From positions 17,794,001 through 17,858,000 of the forward strand of contig CM055607.1 of assembly GCA_029379385.1 (NCBI GenBank): a stretch of DNA of 64,000 nt, written 5' to 3'. Positions 25,001 to 36,163 of the stretch are shown here, one piece after another; position 1 is the first letter of the stretch; each line of letters opens with the position of its first letter. A program made the position numbers and the translations under genes. Under the pieces are notes generated by a model that was given only the letters and a program-made list of their open reading frames with translations, searched no databases and was not told the origin of the DNA. This DNA is from Quillaja saponaria. Its lineage: Eukaryota; Streptophyta; Magnoliopsida; Fabales; Quillajaceae.

Positions 25001-25954
25001 TATTTCATGATGTTAATTGACTATATATGTTATATACTTGTGTTAAGTAATGCTAGTACCCTTTTGGGTATATTTTTCTACTCACTGAGTACATAAAACT
25101 CACACCTCTTTTGTAGATATTTTTTTTAATAACATGATCTTAAAAGATGTTAACCACCGATATGAGGCTTGCCGATGGTTTGGCAGTAAGGAAGAATTTG
25201 GAATCTCGTACTTGAAGTGAATGATGAAAGTTTGCAGTCACATTAAAATTGTGGGGTATCTAATTTTGATGATGCAATAGTCTAGTATTTGTCTTGTTTA
25301 TGATGTGGTCGGAGCGGAGCTCCTTGTTGTCTTTGTGTTATTGTTATGTAAGAACAGGAGTTTATTAGTTTGTATTTTAAGACATGTTCCATATTGCAGA
25401 GAACCTCTGCCGAAATTTTTAGTAAATTGTGATTTGTTTCAATCTACAAAGTAATATTGTTAACTTTTGTTTCACCAATTTTTATTTTTATTTATTGGTT
25501 GGTCAAGGGTCATAATTGTTTCTTTGTTTTGGAGTCAGGATTACGGAGGTTTGATTACCATTCCTTTAGCCAGTCATGCCTCTGTGAGGGGTGTGACATT
25601 GGGTTGTTGAGTTTGTTTTGTGTAAAAGTCTAATTGTCATTGTTTATGATATGAATAGAGTGGAGCTTTTTCTGTATACTGTTGTTGTTGCTAATTAGTT
25701 GAGTGTAACCAGGTTATATATGTCTGTATTACTGGACATGTTCCTTTTTACGGAAAAACTCTGCCATATTTTTTAATTAAAATGTTATGTATTTTGTCAA
25801 ATAAGCCTTTGCATGTAGTTTTTGTTTGATTAAGCATTCCAGTGGAATTATAATTGGTCAAATGTTGTATGTGTTTTTTTTATTTGTAATTAGAGTTACG
25901 GAGGTTTGGTTACCCATTCTTGTTGCCAGTCATACTTATGTGCGGGGTGTGACT
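22058..25954 (+). mobile_element. Long solo LTR, family copy 4 (+), inserted in L1 ORF1, with doubled end
   Basis: It begins TATTATGACCTG (family TGTTATAACCTG) and ends GGGGTGTGACT, flanked by an exact 5-bp duplication CCTCC (22053-22057 and 25955-25959). The flanks are two halves of the L1 ORF1. A second family terminus GGGGTGTGACA ends at 25598. The last 356 bases (25599-25954) repeat the preceding 3' end region: ..GACATGTTCC.., ..CTCTGCC.., TTACGGAGGTTTG and CCAGTCATRC occur in both. The conserved block is at about 24768-24880, the near-palindrome at about 25056-25070, and a (TG)n run at 22630-22650. No internal coding region is seen. Confidence 0.82.
22630..22650. repeat. (GT)n microsatellite
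   Basis: About ten uninterrupted GT units, directly visible, inside LTR copy 4. Confidence 0.9.
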
Positions 25955-26359
25955 CCTCCAACCCAAACTAAGATTAATATAAAGAATGTTCAGAAATTTA
26001 AGAGTCCAAAATTGCCTTCTAGTAAATCAAAAACTCTCAATCGTTTAAGTAAGACTAAAAATCTTGATGCCGCTGGATTAGTGGCTCAAGTTGTCATGAA
26101 TGAGAAACAAAAATGGATGTCTACTTCCACCTCTACTAAGGTCTTGTTTGATGTAGCAAATAATTCCTCTACTTTCACTATGGATCCTCAGCCTAAGCCT
26201 CATGATCCTTGTGTTGTTCCTTTTTGTGGTTCAGAAAAGCAGTCAGATCTTATTATGGCCTTTAATGCTACAATTGAAAATGAGGTTATTTCTTTGGGTT
26301 CTTGTGGGGTTGTGGCCTTTCAGGATGAAGATGAGGGCTCCTTTGTGGAGTCTTCTTAA
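25955..26359 (+). pseudogene. L1 ORF1 C-terminal part (inverted segment)
   Basis: A low-complexity, Ser/Lys-rich tail begins PPTQTKINIKNVQKFKSPKL, runs through KSKTLNRLSKTKNLDAAG and ends EDEGSFVESS with TAA at 26357-26359. It has no recognisable fold, as usual for plant L1 ORF1 C-termini. It follows directly on the ORF1 half ending at 22057 once LTR copy 4 is removed. The open frame extends back to 25826 through the LTR end, which is an artefact of the insertion and not a real start. Confidence 0.65.
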
Positions 26360-26399
26360 TTCTTTTTTGTCTCTCGTCCTCTTCCTCTAATTAAATTTT

Positions 26400-27960
26400 A
26401 TGTTTAACATCTTATTATAGAATGTTAGAGGTGCTAAGGCATAAAATTTGCTAGCTCTGCTCATGATTTGCTTAAAGTTCATAAGCATGTTATTACTATT
26501 TTTGTTGAAACTAGGGTACATCCTTTAAGAGCAGAGAGTATTATTAGCAGGTTTGGCTTTGATTCTTATGAGAAGGTTGATTCTTGTGTTAGTTGCTTTG
26601 GCACTCTTATCTTATTTAGTTAAAATTTCTTTCTTCTAATGATCAAGTTATTGATGTTCTTGTTTTTGATAGTACTGGTTATGACTGGGTTTTATCTAAT
26701 GTGTATGCTAAGCTTTCTTTTCCTGCTAGATAGCTCCTTTGAAATTATTTGGATTGTTGTGGGTTTTTTTCCTTTCACCCTTGGATTTTGATTGGTGATT
26801 TTAATGATATTGTCTCTCTTTGGAAAGCCCTAATCGTCTGTCTGCAGATAGGTCTACTCACTTTGTTTCCTTGATTAATAAAAATAGTCTTATTGATTTA
26901 GGTTTTACTAGACCTAAATGTACTTGGACTAATGGTAAGAATGGTAAAGCTCTTTTTAGGAAAAGGTTGGATAGAGCCCTTTGTAATTCTGAGTGGAGGT
27001 TCATTTTAAAGAAGTTTTCATTCACCTTCCTCGAACTAAATCTAATCACTGTCCTCTTCTTTTAAATGTGACTAGTCTTTCCCCTCCATCTGTTACTAGG
27101 CCTATTGGGTTTCCCATAATCAATTTTCTAATTTGGTTAAGAACTTTTGGGGTTTCACTTATGTCCCCCTCCTTGATTTGCTAGGTTCCTTTGCTAATAA
27201 TCTTAAAAGTTGGAATAATGATGTTTTTGGCAATATTTTTCAAAGAAAAAGGAAAATCCTGACTAGGTTGAAGAGTATTCAAAAAGCTCTTTGCTTAAAC
27301 CCTATTAACCTTTTTCTTTCTAATCTTGAGAATTAGTTGTGTATTAATTACAATGATATTCTTTCACAAGAAGAAACCTTTTGGTTCCAAAAATCTAGAG
27401 ATAAGTGGGTGCAATTGGGGGATAAAAATTCCAAGTATTTTCATACAAGTGCTTTGATTATAAGGAGAAGGGATAAAATTCTTAGTTTAGGACAGGATTC
27501 TAGTGTTTGGTTGCACAATGTTGATGATCTTAAGGAACTTGCTTCAAATTTTTTTCAAGACCTTGTATCATTGGATGGTGTTGTTTCTGAGGAGTTTTGG
27601 AAACTGAATTTTTCTTTTCCCTATTTAAGTGAGGAGGATTTAAAGAGATTTGATAAGGGGGTTGGAACTCACGATATCAGGAAAGTTCTTTTCTCTATTG
27701 GGGCTTACAAAGCTCGTGGCCCTGATAGCTTCCAGAGTGTCTTTTTACAAAAAACTCTGGTATATCTTACAACATCATATTTGCAAAATGATTATGTGCT
27801 TCTTTGATATTGGTTTTATGCCTCCTTTGCTAAATGAAACTTTGATAATTACTTGATTCCTAAAGTTGATATTCCTGAATTCATTAGACAATTCAGACCA
27901 ATTGATCTTTGTAATGTCACTCAAAAAATTATCTTTGTTTTTATATTTCTCTCTCATTTA
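26400..27960 (+). pseudogene. L1 ORF2 endonuclease, linker and start of RT (inverted segment)
   Basis: Endonuclease blocks are visible in order: an N-terminal NVRGAKA-like start at about 26420, ETRVHPLRAESIISRFGF (catalytic Glu) near 26507, WILIGDFNDIVSL near 26785, and CTWTNGKN with RKRLDRALCN near 26920-26990. The linker (QEETFWFQKSRDKWVQLGDKNSKYFH, about 27350-27440) and the start of RT follow: GAYKARGPDSFQSVFLQK, then after a frame change YLIPKVDIPEFIRQFRPIDLCNVTQKI. L1 identity then stops at about 27935-27960. Several frameshifts and stops make it non-functional. Confidence 0.83.
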
Positions 27961-27962
27961 TT

Positions 27963-29806
27963 TATTATCTCATTTATATACACTGATAATTGTTTTATCG
28001 CTATTATAGAACCATATATGAAAATATGATATTGTGTATATTTTAATGGATCATTCTAGGAAAAGTATTATTACTATTAAAGGTCATCCATTTGGGGATG
28101 TAAAGGAACAATGTCTGAATTCCATACAGTAATACAACCATGAAATTTGTTTTGCTTTTCGATTATTGTTTTGGAGAAGAAAAAAAATTTGAGGAATATT
28201 GTAAAAACATCAATCACCTTAAATTCCGGTTTCCCCGATTGAGGAAATAGAAAGGACTTAAGGAAGCATTTAGAATTACGGTAGAGATTTATGTAAATAT
28301 TCCAAATTTGTTGATCTAGAATTATTCCTAATACCCAAAAAAATTAAAATAAAATTGTTTACATTTGTTTTTTGAAGTATTGGAGAGTTCAAATAGTTAG
28401 TACTTTCAACATGAATGAATTTATAAGAATAGTTTTCTAAAAAGGCTTTTTAATCTCCAAAATTTATTAAAATGACATTCCAAGCCCTAAAACGTAGGAG
28501 AAAATTTCAATCTCAATTTGTCACATCAATTTCATTCCGGAATCACAGGAAATAAAATTCATATTGAATAGAACATAGTATCTGCCTTCATTCTAGGGTT
28601 GTCGTAATAATTAATATTCCTTGGGGCCCAATAGTACACAATCAGATTGAGAAAGAATATCTTTTATGAATCTTTTTCACATTTCTCCATAAAAGCAGTG
28701 CCTTTTTTCTATTTCTCCTCTTTTCTTTTTTTGGAGGTGTTTCCAGACTACTGATTCTTTACGTACAATTCATAATTTCGATTCCGAAATTTTGCAAAAT
28801 ATAAAATCAAATTATAAGCTACTAAACATCTCCCATGACTTCAATACTACGTATATAAATATCCCTATATATACAATGTTAATTTATATCTTTAATCCCT
28901 ATGTAAGAAAAGATGAACCTTGAATTTTGCCTTTACTTCTCCTAAATATTGTACATGTAAAACTACAAACTTAGTTTGATTTACTCCCAAACTATCATAG
29001 TTTATGTACTTACTGTGTAATTAATCATCAAAATTTTAATCAATTTGTTCAAAACGAAAAAAAAAATTCATTTTATGAATTGTGTTTAAAATAAAATAAT
29101 AATTTCTACATACTAAACTAAACTTAAGAGTTTGAAGTATTTACTAACTAACTGTTCTTATTTATAATTAATCAACTTATAATTCACCAACATTGTAAGC
29201 GATTTATATACAAATTTTTTAACATATAAACCACGAAAAATTGGCATAGTTAATTTATTTATAAATAATTATTATATGTAATTAACATATAAATTGTCAT
29301 AATCTTAGTTAATTATAATTAAAAAAGTCTTAACATGTAAATTAACATTAGTTAGTTGTATATAAACTATTCTCATGTATCTAACACGATTTGCTATTAA
29401 CTAACTTATAAATCACCAGACGTGCATTTAGGTGATGTTCACAAAATATTATTCTCTGTAATTAACATGAAATTGTTGCATCTTAGTTGATCTGCAATTA
29501 ACTTGTAATTATAATCTATTAGACAATTTTATTTTATTTTCACATTGACAAATCTAGTTGATCTCTTGTCCTCCGATCATATATAGACCAACAATATCGA
29601 AACTAGAAAATTTATAAAAAAAATTATTTTAAAATGTTTCTCTTTAAAAGATTCAAACTCTTGAAATCAATTAAAGAAACATACTTATTATCACTAAACC
29701 AACCCCGATTATTAACTACTCTCATATGTAAATAATATACAACTAAGTCATCATCATTTAGTTGTATATACAAATAATTCTCATATGAATTTAACTTAAT
29801 ATCTTA
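27963..29806. other. AT-rich intergenic DNA
   Basis: No gene was found. 27963-27982 is the possible right copy of the L1 target duplication. 29150-29560 contains loosely repeated phrases such as TTAACTAACTTATAAATCACCA and TTAACATGTAAATTA in several degenerate versions, so it may be an old repeat. Nothing else is recognisable. Confidence 0.4.
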
Positions 29807-30063
29807 GAGCTCGTTTGACGCATTTATATGAGGATGATAGGTATATATAAGATTATCCAGTTGGCTTTTATACAGTGTTTGGCATCAATAAGATAGCATA
29901 GGCTTATACTGTTGACTCCTTTTTATATTATGCCTGACAATATAAATCTATATAATGGAGAGGGTAAGGATAAGACAAAAGTATAACAACTGTAAAGCTA
30001 TATAACCCAATACATTGTATAATCATATACTATACAATCTTATATGATGCACCAAACGAGCCT
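29807..30063. mobile_element. Tourist-like (PIF/Harbinger) MITE, 257 bp
   Basis: The ends are inverted repeats: GAGCTCGTTTGACGCATTTA on the left, and AGGCTCGTTTGGTGCATCAT as the reverse complement of the right end. The flanking trinucleotide TTA is present on both sides (29804-29806 and 30064-30066), the target preference of PIF/Harbinger elements. It is far too short to code for a transposase and contains none. Its AT-rich interior has TATA-rich inverted patches. Confidence 0.75.
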
Positions 30064-30305
30064 TTAGTGATTAAAAATTCAAGGTGATTTCTATCAAAGC
30101 TACTCTCAGATAAATTGTGTATTTTAGACAATTTAATATTAATTTGTCACTTGCCAAGTTTTTAGAGGATTTACTATTAATTTTCAAAAATAACTGAAAT
30201 TCTCAACACTAATTTTGTTTCATTTTACCTTAAAAAAGAAACAAAAAAAAAAACTCTTTCTTTTTTTAATTGTTTTACAAGTTTTTTCTTAAAAACATAT
30301 TATTA

Positions 30306-31015
30306 GCAATACGTGAACCAAAACATCAAATTGGACTAGACAGTCTGATCATTACACGGGTAACAAATTAGACTGGATTGAAACCTTAAAACTATTTTAG
30401 TGGTTGGATCGATAAAAATCAACAGAACTAATAGAACATGTGATTGGTTGATTGAACCGAACTACTTTGTAAAAAAAAAAAAAAAACTATTAGTTGCATA
30501 AGAATTAGTGAAATATTTTTATTTTATAATAAAGATTAGTGAAGCAATTGTATGTTTTATTGATGTTGCCTTATTATTTTGATGCATAAGTTAAAACTTA
30601 AATTTTGATTAGTTGCCGTATTTACTATTAAGAACTATATTTTACTATTTGTTATGTGATTTTCCTATTATTTAATGACTATTGAATTATTATTTTTTGT
30701 TTCTTGTGTATTTATCATTTATAATTAATAAAAAATTATATAATATGCATAATATTTAAAATATATAATTAAATATATTTAAGACATCATTCTATCCAAT
30801 TTTCAATCTGATCCCAGTTGACCCAATAACCTAAGACTCGATAAATTTTTATAGTCGATTACCGGTCAAATTTTTAAAACCAATGTTTTGAAAATCAGAC
30901 CGACCTAGCCAATTGGACTGGTTAGACCATTGTCCAGCTGATAAATAGGACTGGGTTGAACCAAATAACAATTTTAGTGGTTGGACCATTTAAAACCGAT
31001 AAAAACCAGTGACAT
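30306..31015. mobile_element. hAT-like MITE and adjoining second partial copy
   Basis: About 30306-30878 aligns from end to end with the MITE at 58608-59162. Shared phrases are GACTGGATTGAAACC/GATTGGTTTGAACC, TTGATGCATAAGTTRAAACTT, TTTCTTATGTATTTA-like, and TATATTTA.GACATCATT. It ends CGGTCAAATTTTTAAAACCAATG. Immediately after, at about 30880, a new left end starts (CAATGTTTTGAAAATCAGACCGA) and runs to about 31015, where it is cut off. This gives two family members head to tail. Boundaries are approximate because target duplications were not clear here. Confidence 0.6.
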
Positions 31016-31350
31016 GAATCCTTGACGTCGTTCATAACTATCAGTGACAAGATCATGTTCCTATCACTAATGTTTATCTCAAATAATTAATGTAAAGCAA
31101 ACTTATTCAGCGACAAGTATGTTGTCACTAATGGTTGTTGTTGGCAACTATTAGAGACAACAACCTCTATCTCTAATAAGTTATCTTTGTAAGTTTTTAA
31201 TTCATAAAATTTACTAGCGACATCACCATCTCTATCACTAATAGTTCATACTAAAGACAACATTCTTGTCTAGGATGTCTCTGATATTTTTATTTTAAAT
31301 AACTTGTCAGTGATATCATCCTCTATCTTTGATGGTCCAAGGTATTGTCG
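31016..31350. repeat. CACTA-like subterminal repeat fragment
   Basis: Short motifs recur on both strands: TGTCACTAATGG, TATCACTAAT, ATTAGAGACAAC, CTATCACTAATAG, TCAGTGACA and TTGTCGCTGTTA. Arrays of AGTGACA/TGTCACTA-like words are typical of subterminal regions of CACTA elements. No CACTA terminus was found within the stretch, so it is a fragment at best. Confidence 0.4.
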
Positions 31351-31789
31351 CTGTTATACATTTAAAGAAGAGAAGATATACATAAAATATTGAAAAAATA
31401 CACGCATTACATAAATTATTCAAAGTATCTATACAAATTACTAATTATTATAATTTAACTTGTATATATATAAAAAAAAAAAAATCAAGTCAATCAATTG
31501 AAGAATAAAATACAAACTACTCATCCCTTCCTAAGTAAGTAAGCATAACATCCTCCTGATCATGCTTCTTCTCTAGTGCTTGCTTATTGTGACGATGTGA
31601 AGCAGATGATGATGATATAAGGGTCGACTTTATTGGAAACCTACTTGGAGTTTATTCTCTCCCTTTTTCCTCTCCTTCCAAATAAATAGAGCAGCTTAAT
31701 GATCCATTAATACCCTGTAAACATTTATAAAAATTCCTTATCGATAATTAACTTAGAAAATTTATTACACTAAAAATTCATAAATATGC
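31351..31789. other. Intergenic DNA, nothing recognised
   Basis: AT-rich sequence without convincing coding potential or repeat structure. Confidence 0.4.
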
Positions 31790-32495
31790 ATAAAATTCAT
31801 CCTATTGGTACAAATGAGAAACCGTTAGTTACTACAAATATTATTCTCCTCACAGACGTGCCGGTACTCTTGATTTTTCAAATGAATGTTTATTTTACTA
31901 TCTTGGCTCCCTCGTGAGTCTCGTTTTTCAAAGTTTTCCACTCAAAATACATATTTAAGTATAAAATGCACCCCGTTGACCAAAACGACAAATTTTGTTT
32001 CTACAAGTCTTATTCGCCCTCACAGATGTATTAGTACTCTTGATTTCGTTAAATGATTGTCTATTTTATTGTTTTGGTCTCCCTTCCCCCTAAGTCCTCG
32101 TTTTTCAAAGTTTTTCACTCAAAACATATATTTAAGCATAAAATGCACTCCGTTAACCAAAACGATAAATTGTTTATTCCTACAAGTCTTATTCGTCCCT
32201 CACAAATGTGTTGGTTCCTCGATTTGTTAAATGATTGTCTATTTTACTATTTTTCCCCCTCTACAACCTCAGTTTTCAAAGTTTTCCACTCAAAACACAT
32301 ATTTAAGCATAAAATGCACCTTGTTGACCAAAACGACAAATTGATTCTTTCCACAAGTCTTATTCTCCCCCACAGATATGCTGGTACTCTCGGCTAGTCA
32401 AAGAGATGTTTATTTTATTATTTTGTCACCTGAAACACCATCTTTTAAATTTTACCACTTAAAACACGTATTTAAGCATAAAATACACCTCGTTT
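31790..32495. repeat. Tandem repeat, about 171-177 bp unit, about 4 copies
   Basis: The phrase TTCAAAGTTTTCCACTCAAAA followed by ATTTAAGCATAAAATGCACC recurs at about 31927, 32104, 32275 and, more degenerate, 32446, giving spacings of 177, 171 and 171 bases. Other unit landmarks recur in phase: ACCAAAACGACAAATT, CAAGTCTTATTC, CTCACAGATGT, GGTACTC and TGTCTATTTTA. The first unit is partial, starting near 31790. The open frames across this array (32053-32397) follow the repeat and are not taken as a gene. Confidence 0.8.
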
Positions 32496-32797
32496 TTCCC
32501 ATTAAGCTCAACTAATTCTAACTCTGAAAAATTACATATTTGTTTTATATCTTACTAAAAGGAGTGAACCCATCTGTTGATAGATCAAGTCTAACATTTC
32601 TTGCTTCTTTTTCATTCGGGATAAGTATTATTAGTGTTTCCACATCTCACCATACAAAAGGTGTATCATCACATCTGACTAATTTTCACATTTACCCTTA
32701 TTGTGTCATCTCATGTGATGTGCATTGGCATTAGACATATAAAGTCTCTAAAGCCTCTTGTGATAAGAAGATGATGCAAATTAGATCTTGTGTGGTA
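32496..32797. other. Intergenic DNA between tandem repeat and LTR
   Basis: No recognisable gene. A short open frame at 32540-32734 has no family resemblance and is not called. Confidence 0.4.
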
Positions 32798-32802
32798 TTT
32801 TA

Positions 32803-35083
32803 TGTTATAACCCAACGATTTAAAGTATACAATAGGATGTTGTACATGGATTCTTCATGATTATATATAGTAATAGATTTTCTTGAAACAAATTAAAGTA
32901 AGAAAATATTTATATATATGTATAAGTAAATTAAAATATATGTTAATATAATAAGTTAGAAACTAATGATTTTTAAATAAAAGCATATAAATATATTACT
33001 TAATAAAAATTTATCTAAGCCACACATGTTAAAACTTTAATGTGTGGACTAAATATTTTAATCAATTTACTTCTTTCCTTCTCTTGCTTTCCATTCAGTT
33101 CCATCATTTTCTCCCAAGTTTAGCTACCGAAACCATAGTCCTCCCCTTCTTCATCACCAGGCTTCACCTCTTAAGTAGGAGTTGTTCAAAAAATTATAGT
33201 GGTTTCCTTCTGTTTTGGTTGCTGTCAAGGTATCAGTTCAACTTTCTTTCAAATTTTTTTCTTGGGTGAAACTAATATGCCTTTCCCCTGCTGCTGTGTA
33301 ATTAGTTTCTTGACTGATGGCATCGGTTACATTATTCTTTGATTAAGCAGTTAGGGTTCTTCCTGCCTATAGTTCGTATGATGTGTGCTTAAACTAAGAA
33401 TCCAGCTTAAAGGGAGGTGGCAGCAAGTGTATAGCAGAAATTTCAGTGGCCCTGTTTTGGGTGGTTGGTCTCCTTCCTTTCCTATTCTGTTTTGTGAATA
33501 TAGCTGTAAGTTTAGTTAGTCAGAAATTGGTGGATTCAACTTGAAGGTTGGCTAGAAGTGTGTTCAATTGTGAATATGTATTTAATAGCTGCTAGTAAAT
33601 AGTAAAAAGTATAATTTCAAGTTTTAATTAAACTTTAAGTAATTAATTCAAATTTAATTCAAGAAGTGAAATAAGATTAATACAAGAATTATAAGATTGT
33701 ATTAAAAATAGTAGTAAGGTATAGGCATTCTAAATAATGAACCGAAGACGTATTAGAATTCATAGGTTATTATATATACATGGAAGTTTGTTCATATAAG
33801 TCTCAACAATTAAATAGTGAATTACTGAATTATGGAATTAGCTATGAAATGATTATCTTTAGTAATATATAAATTTATGATTTTCAGCTCGGGATCGTAT
33901 CAAGGATACACCACCACATTCACAGTCTTACGCGGGAGGAAGAACGAAATCCTGTGAACTTAGTGAGCGAATTATGTGCCTTATGGCTGCCGGATTATTA
34001 TATGCAATTATGTAATATTTGAATTGTTGTGTTTATATTGAAAAATGCGCAAGTATATCATTTCAATGATTTAATTGAAAGTATAATTGCTTAATATTGA
34101 GTGTGGTTAATAAGGGCCAACAAAGTGAAATTTTATGAGAATGATTTCTTTTAATTATTTTCGAAATTAAAAATTCATGTGCACCTAAGACATTCGGATC
34201 TGAACATTTGATATGAATTATTTTGATTTTGACAATTATTTTAGAAACAAATGGAGTGCTCAACCTTGGTGAGATAGATTATGTACAGAGAATTAAATAT
34301 TATGCGGGCGCGTAAATGCCTGGTGGGGGGAGATACTTGTTGTGCATAGCTGAGTTACTCGTTGGCTCTTTGTTTGGTTATTTGTTTGATTATTTGTATG
34401 ATTTGATTCAATATGTTGAGAGTTGTGAACTACGTGAATTCGTGATTGTATGATAATTATAATTACGTACGTACATAAGTAAATGTAAATATGAGCTTAA
34501 GCTATGGTATATGTGTTGTGTGATGCTAGGTACCCTTAGGGTACATGGTTTGCTCACTGAGTACTTAGTGACTCACTCCTTTTTTTTTTTTTGTCATTTT
34601 TTTTAGTTTTTAAGAAACCATTGTTGGTCGTGACAGAATTTACTACTTGCCGACTCTGCTTGCGGCAAGGTATATCTCAGAAATTGTACACTTGGAGCAT
34701 AAGGGATGACACTTGCAGTCACTTTAGGTGATTATGCATTGTTATTAGATATATATTAATTTAACATAGTGATTTCACGTTTTGTTAGGAGCAAAGCTCC
34801 TCTATGTATTATGATATTATGATTTACTGTTGATTTTGTAAACAGGCTATTTATATGTGTTATTGGCATGTTCCATCTTACGGAAAACTACTACCGATAT
34901 TTTCAGTAATCTTTTATGTTTAATAGTCGAGTCTGGATTTTATTTTAATTCAATTATATTTTAGTAGTTTTAACTGTAATGTGTTTATAAGTTAGAGATG
35001 TACTAATACTTGAGTATTCAGGGTTAACGATGTATAGTTACCCATTCTTCTAGCCAGTCATACCTCTACTTGAGGGTGTGACA
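32803..35083 (+). mobile_element. Long solo LTR, family copy 5 (+), short variant
   Basis: It begins TGTTATAACCC and ends GAGGGTGTGACA, flanked by an exact 5-bp duplication TTTTA (32798-32802 and 35084-35088). At 2281 bases it is the shortest intact copy. The loss is in the middle, while both ends and the 3' half are retained. The conserved block is at about 34254-34370. The near-palindrome GTACCCTTAGGGTAC is at about 34530-34544, followed by TGCTCACTGAGT as in the other copies. No coding region is supported. Confidence 0.83.
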
Positions 35084-35088
35084 TTTTA

Positions 35089-36163
35089 GTCTCGAATTTG
35101 AAATGAGAATCGCCACTAATGTTTACAAAGTAGTCATAACTTACAAGGTACCTAATTAAAAATTATAAAAATTAAAATTTTATTGTTTTATTTATTCACC
35201 TAATAAAAAATAAAATATATTGTATCATTAAAATGGAAAAATTGAGGGTTTTTTTTTTAATCTTTTTTTCTTTTTCTTTTTTTATATTTGCAAAAATTAT
35301 TGAAATGACCTAGGAAATCTGTACAAATTAAATTAAAGTATGTTTAAATCAAATAATTAAAATCTTACAAAAAAAACTAGTACTTCTATGCTAGATCTGT
35401 GAATTTGTGCCCAGTGGGCAATTATGACTTCGAGACAAAGGCAGCAAAAAGGAGACTTATATCTTAAACTAGTTCTTGAATGGTTAATATTTACTTCTAA
35501 CTTTTAGCATGTCTTAAACATTACTCTTAACTAATTGATATGTGAAACACAAATAAATGAGATCAAACATTGCACTGTAATGATTATTGACATTTACGCC
35601 ATATCTTAAATTTTATAAGAGATATGTTTAAGTTGTCAATTGTCATATTTTTAAAATTTTCTTTGTTACACTTTCTTTGGCATTTAAATTCTTTGTATTT
35701 TCTGTCCCCTAATTAAGCGGTGTTATAAAATTTATGTACAGGGTCTAAAAACTCACCCAACTAAACACATTATTAAACAAAATGAATATTAATTTCAGTG
35801 TATTTATTATGATTTATGAGTGTATTGAACTGAGTTCCAAGTCGTGGCAGGTGACAGTGTCACAGTGGCACTAATATAATAATAATAATGTGTAATTATA
35901 GGAAATAAATACAAGCAAATATTTAGCTCACTCAATATAGTGTAAATTCATCAAGATTCGGATCGAATCTTGCAAACATACTGTAGCCACATGTTCCATT
36001 GTTATTGGACGGCCTGAACTAAATTTGGAAGGAATCAGGACATCATCTAATGAGATATATGGGTATCTTTTTATTTAATTTTTTTTTTCACTTTTGTTTC
36101 TCTTTTATAATCTTGAACCCCTATCTAGATTATAGAATAGCAACAGGAGAGGAGAAAATTCTT
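35089..36163. other. AT-rich intergenic DNA downstream of the F-box gene
   Basis: No gene is seen. It may hold the 3' UTR of the minus-strand F-box gene at its right end (about 36050-36163). A T-rich run sits at 35250-35285. Confidence 0.4.

Larger units (their letters stand above)
10281..27962 (-). mobile_element. Plant L1 LINE with inverted 5' part (twin priming), later split by LTRs
   Basis: The 3' part lies on the minus strand: RT at 20560 to 18704, then the C-terminal region and RNase H from 11140 to 10474. The 5' part lies on the plus strand: ORF1 at about 20862-22057 and 25955-26359, then the endonuclease, linker and start of RT at 26400-27960. The plus part stops at RT residues FRPIDLCNVTQKI. 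The minus part starts at about RKIGPLLKTLVSPMQ, only about 8 residues further on in a standard RT. Without the LTR insertions the element is about 6 kb, full length for plant L1. T-rich sequence at about 10290-10320 fits the poly(A) tail. Possible imperfect target duplications are 10261-10280 and 27963-27982. All frames are broken. Confidence 0.82.

Noticed and set aside
25826..26359. A 177-residue open frame as a novel gene
   Set aside because: It is a chance fusion of the end of LTR copy 4 with the C-terminal part of L1 ORF1 across the insertion boundary at 25954.
29150..29560. CRISPR-like or regular array of TTAACTAACTTATAAATCACCA-type phrases
   Set aside because: Spacing and sequence are irregular and degenerate, and the genome is eukaryotic. 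At most an old repeat.
32053..32397. A 114-residue open frame as an internally repeated protein
   Set aside because: The protein repeat simply mirrors the 171-177 bp DNA tandem repeat. No start context or family supports a gene.
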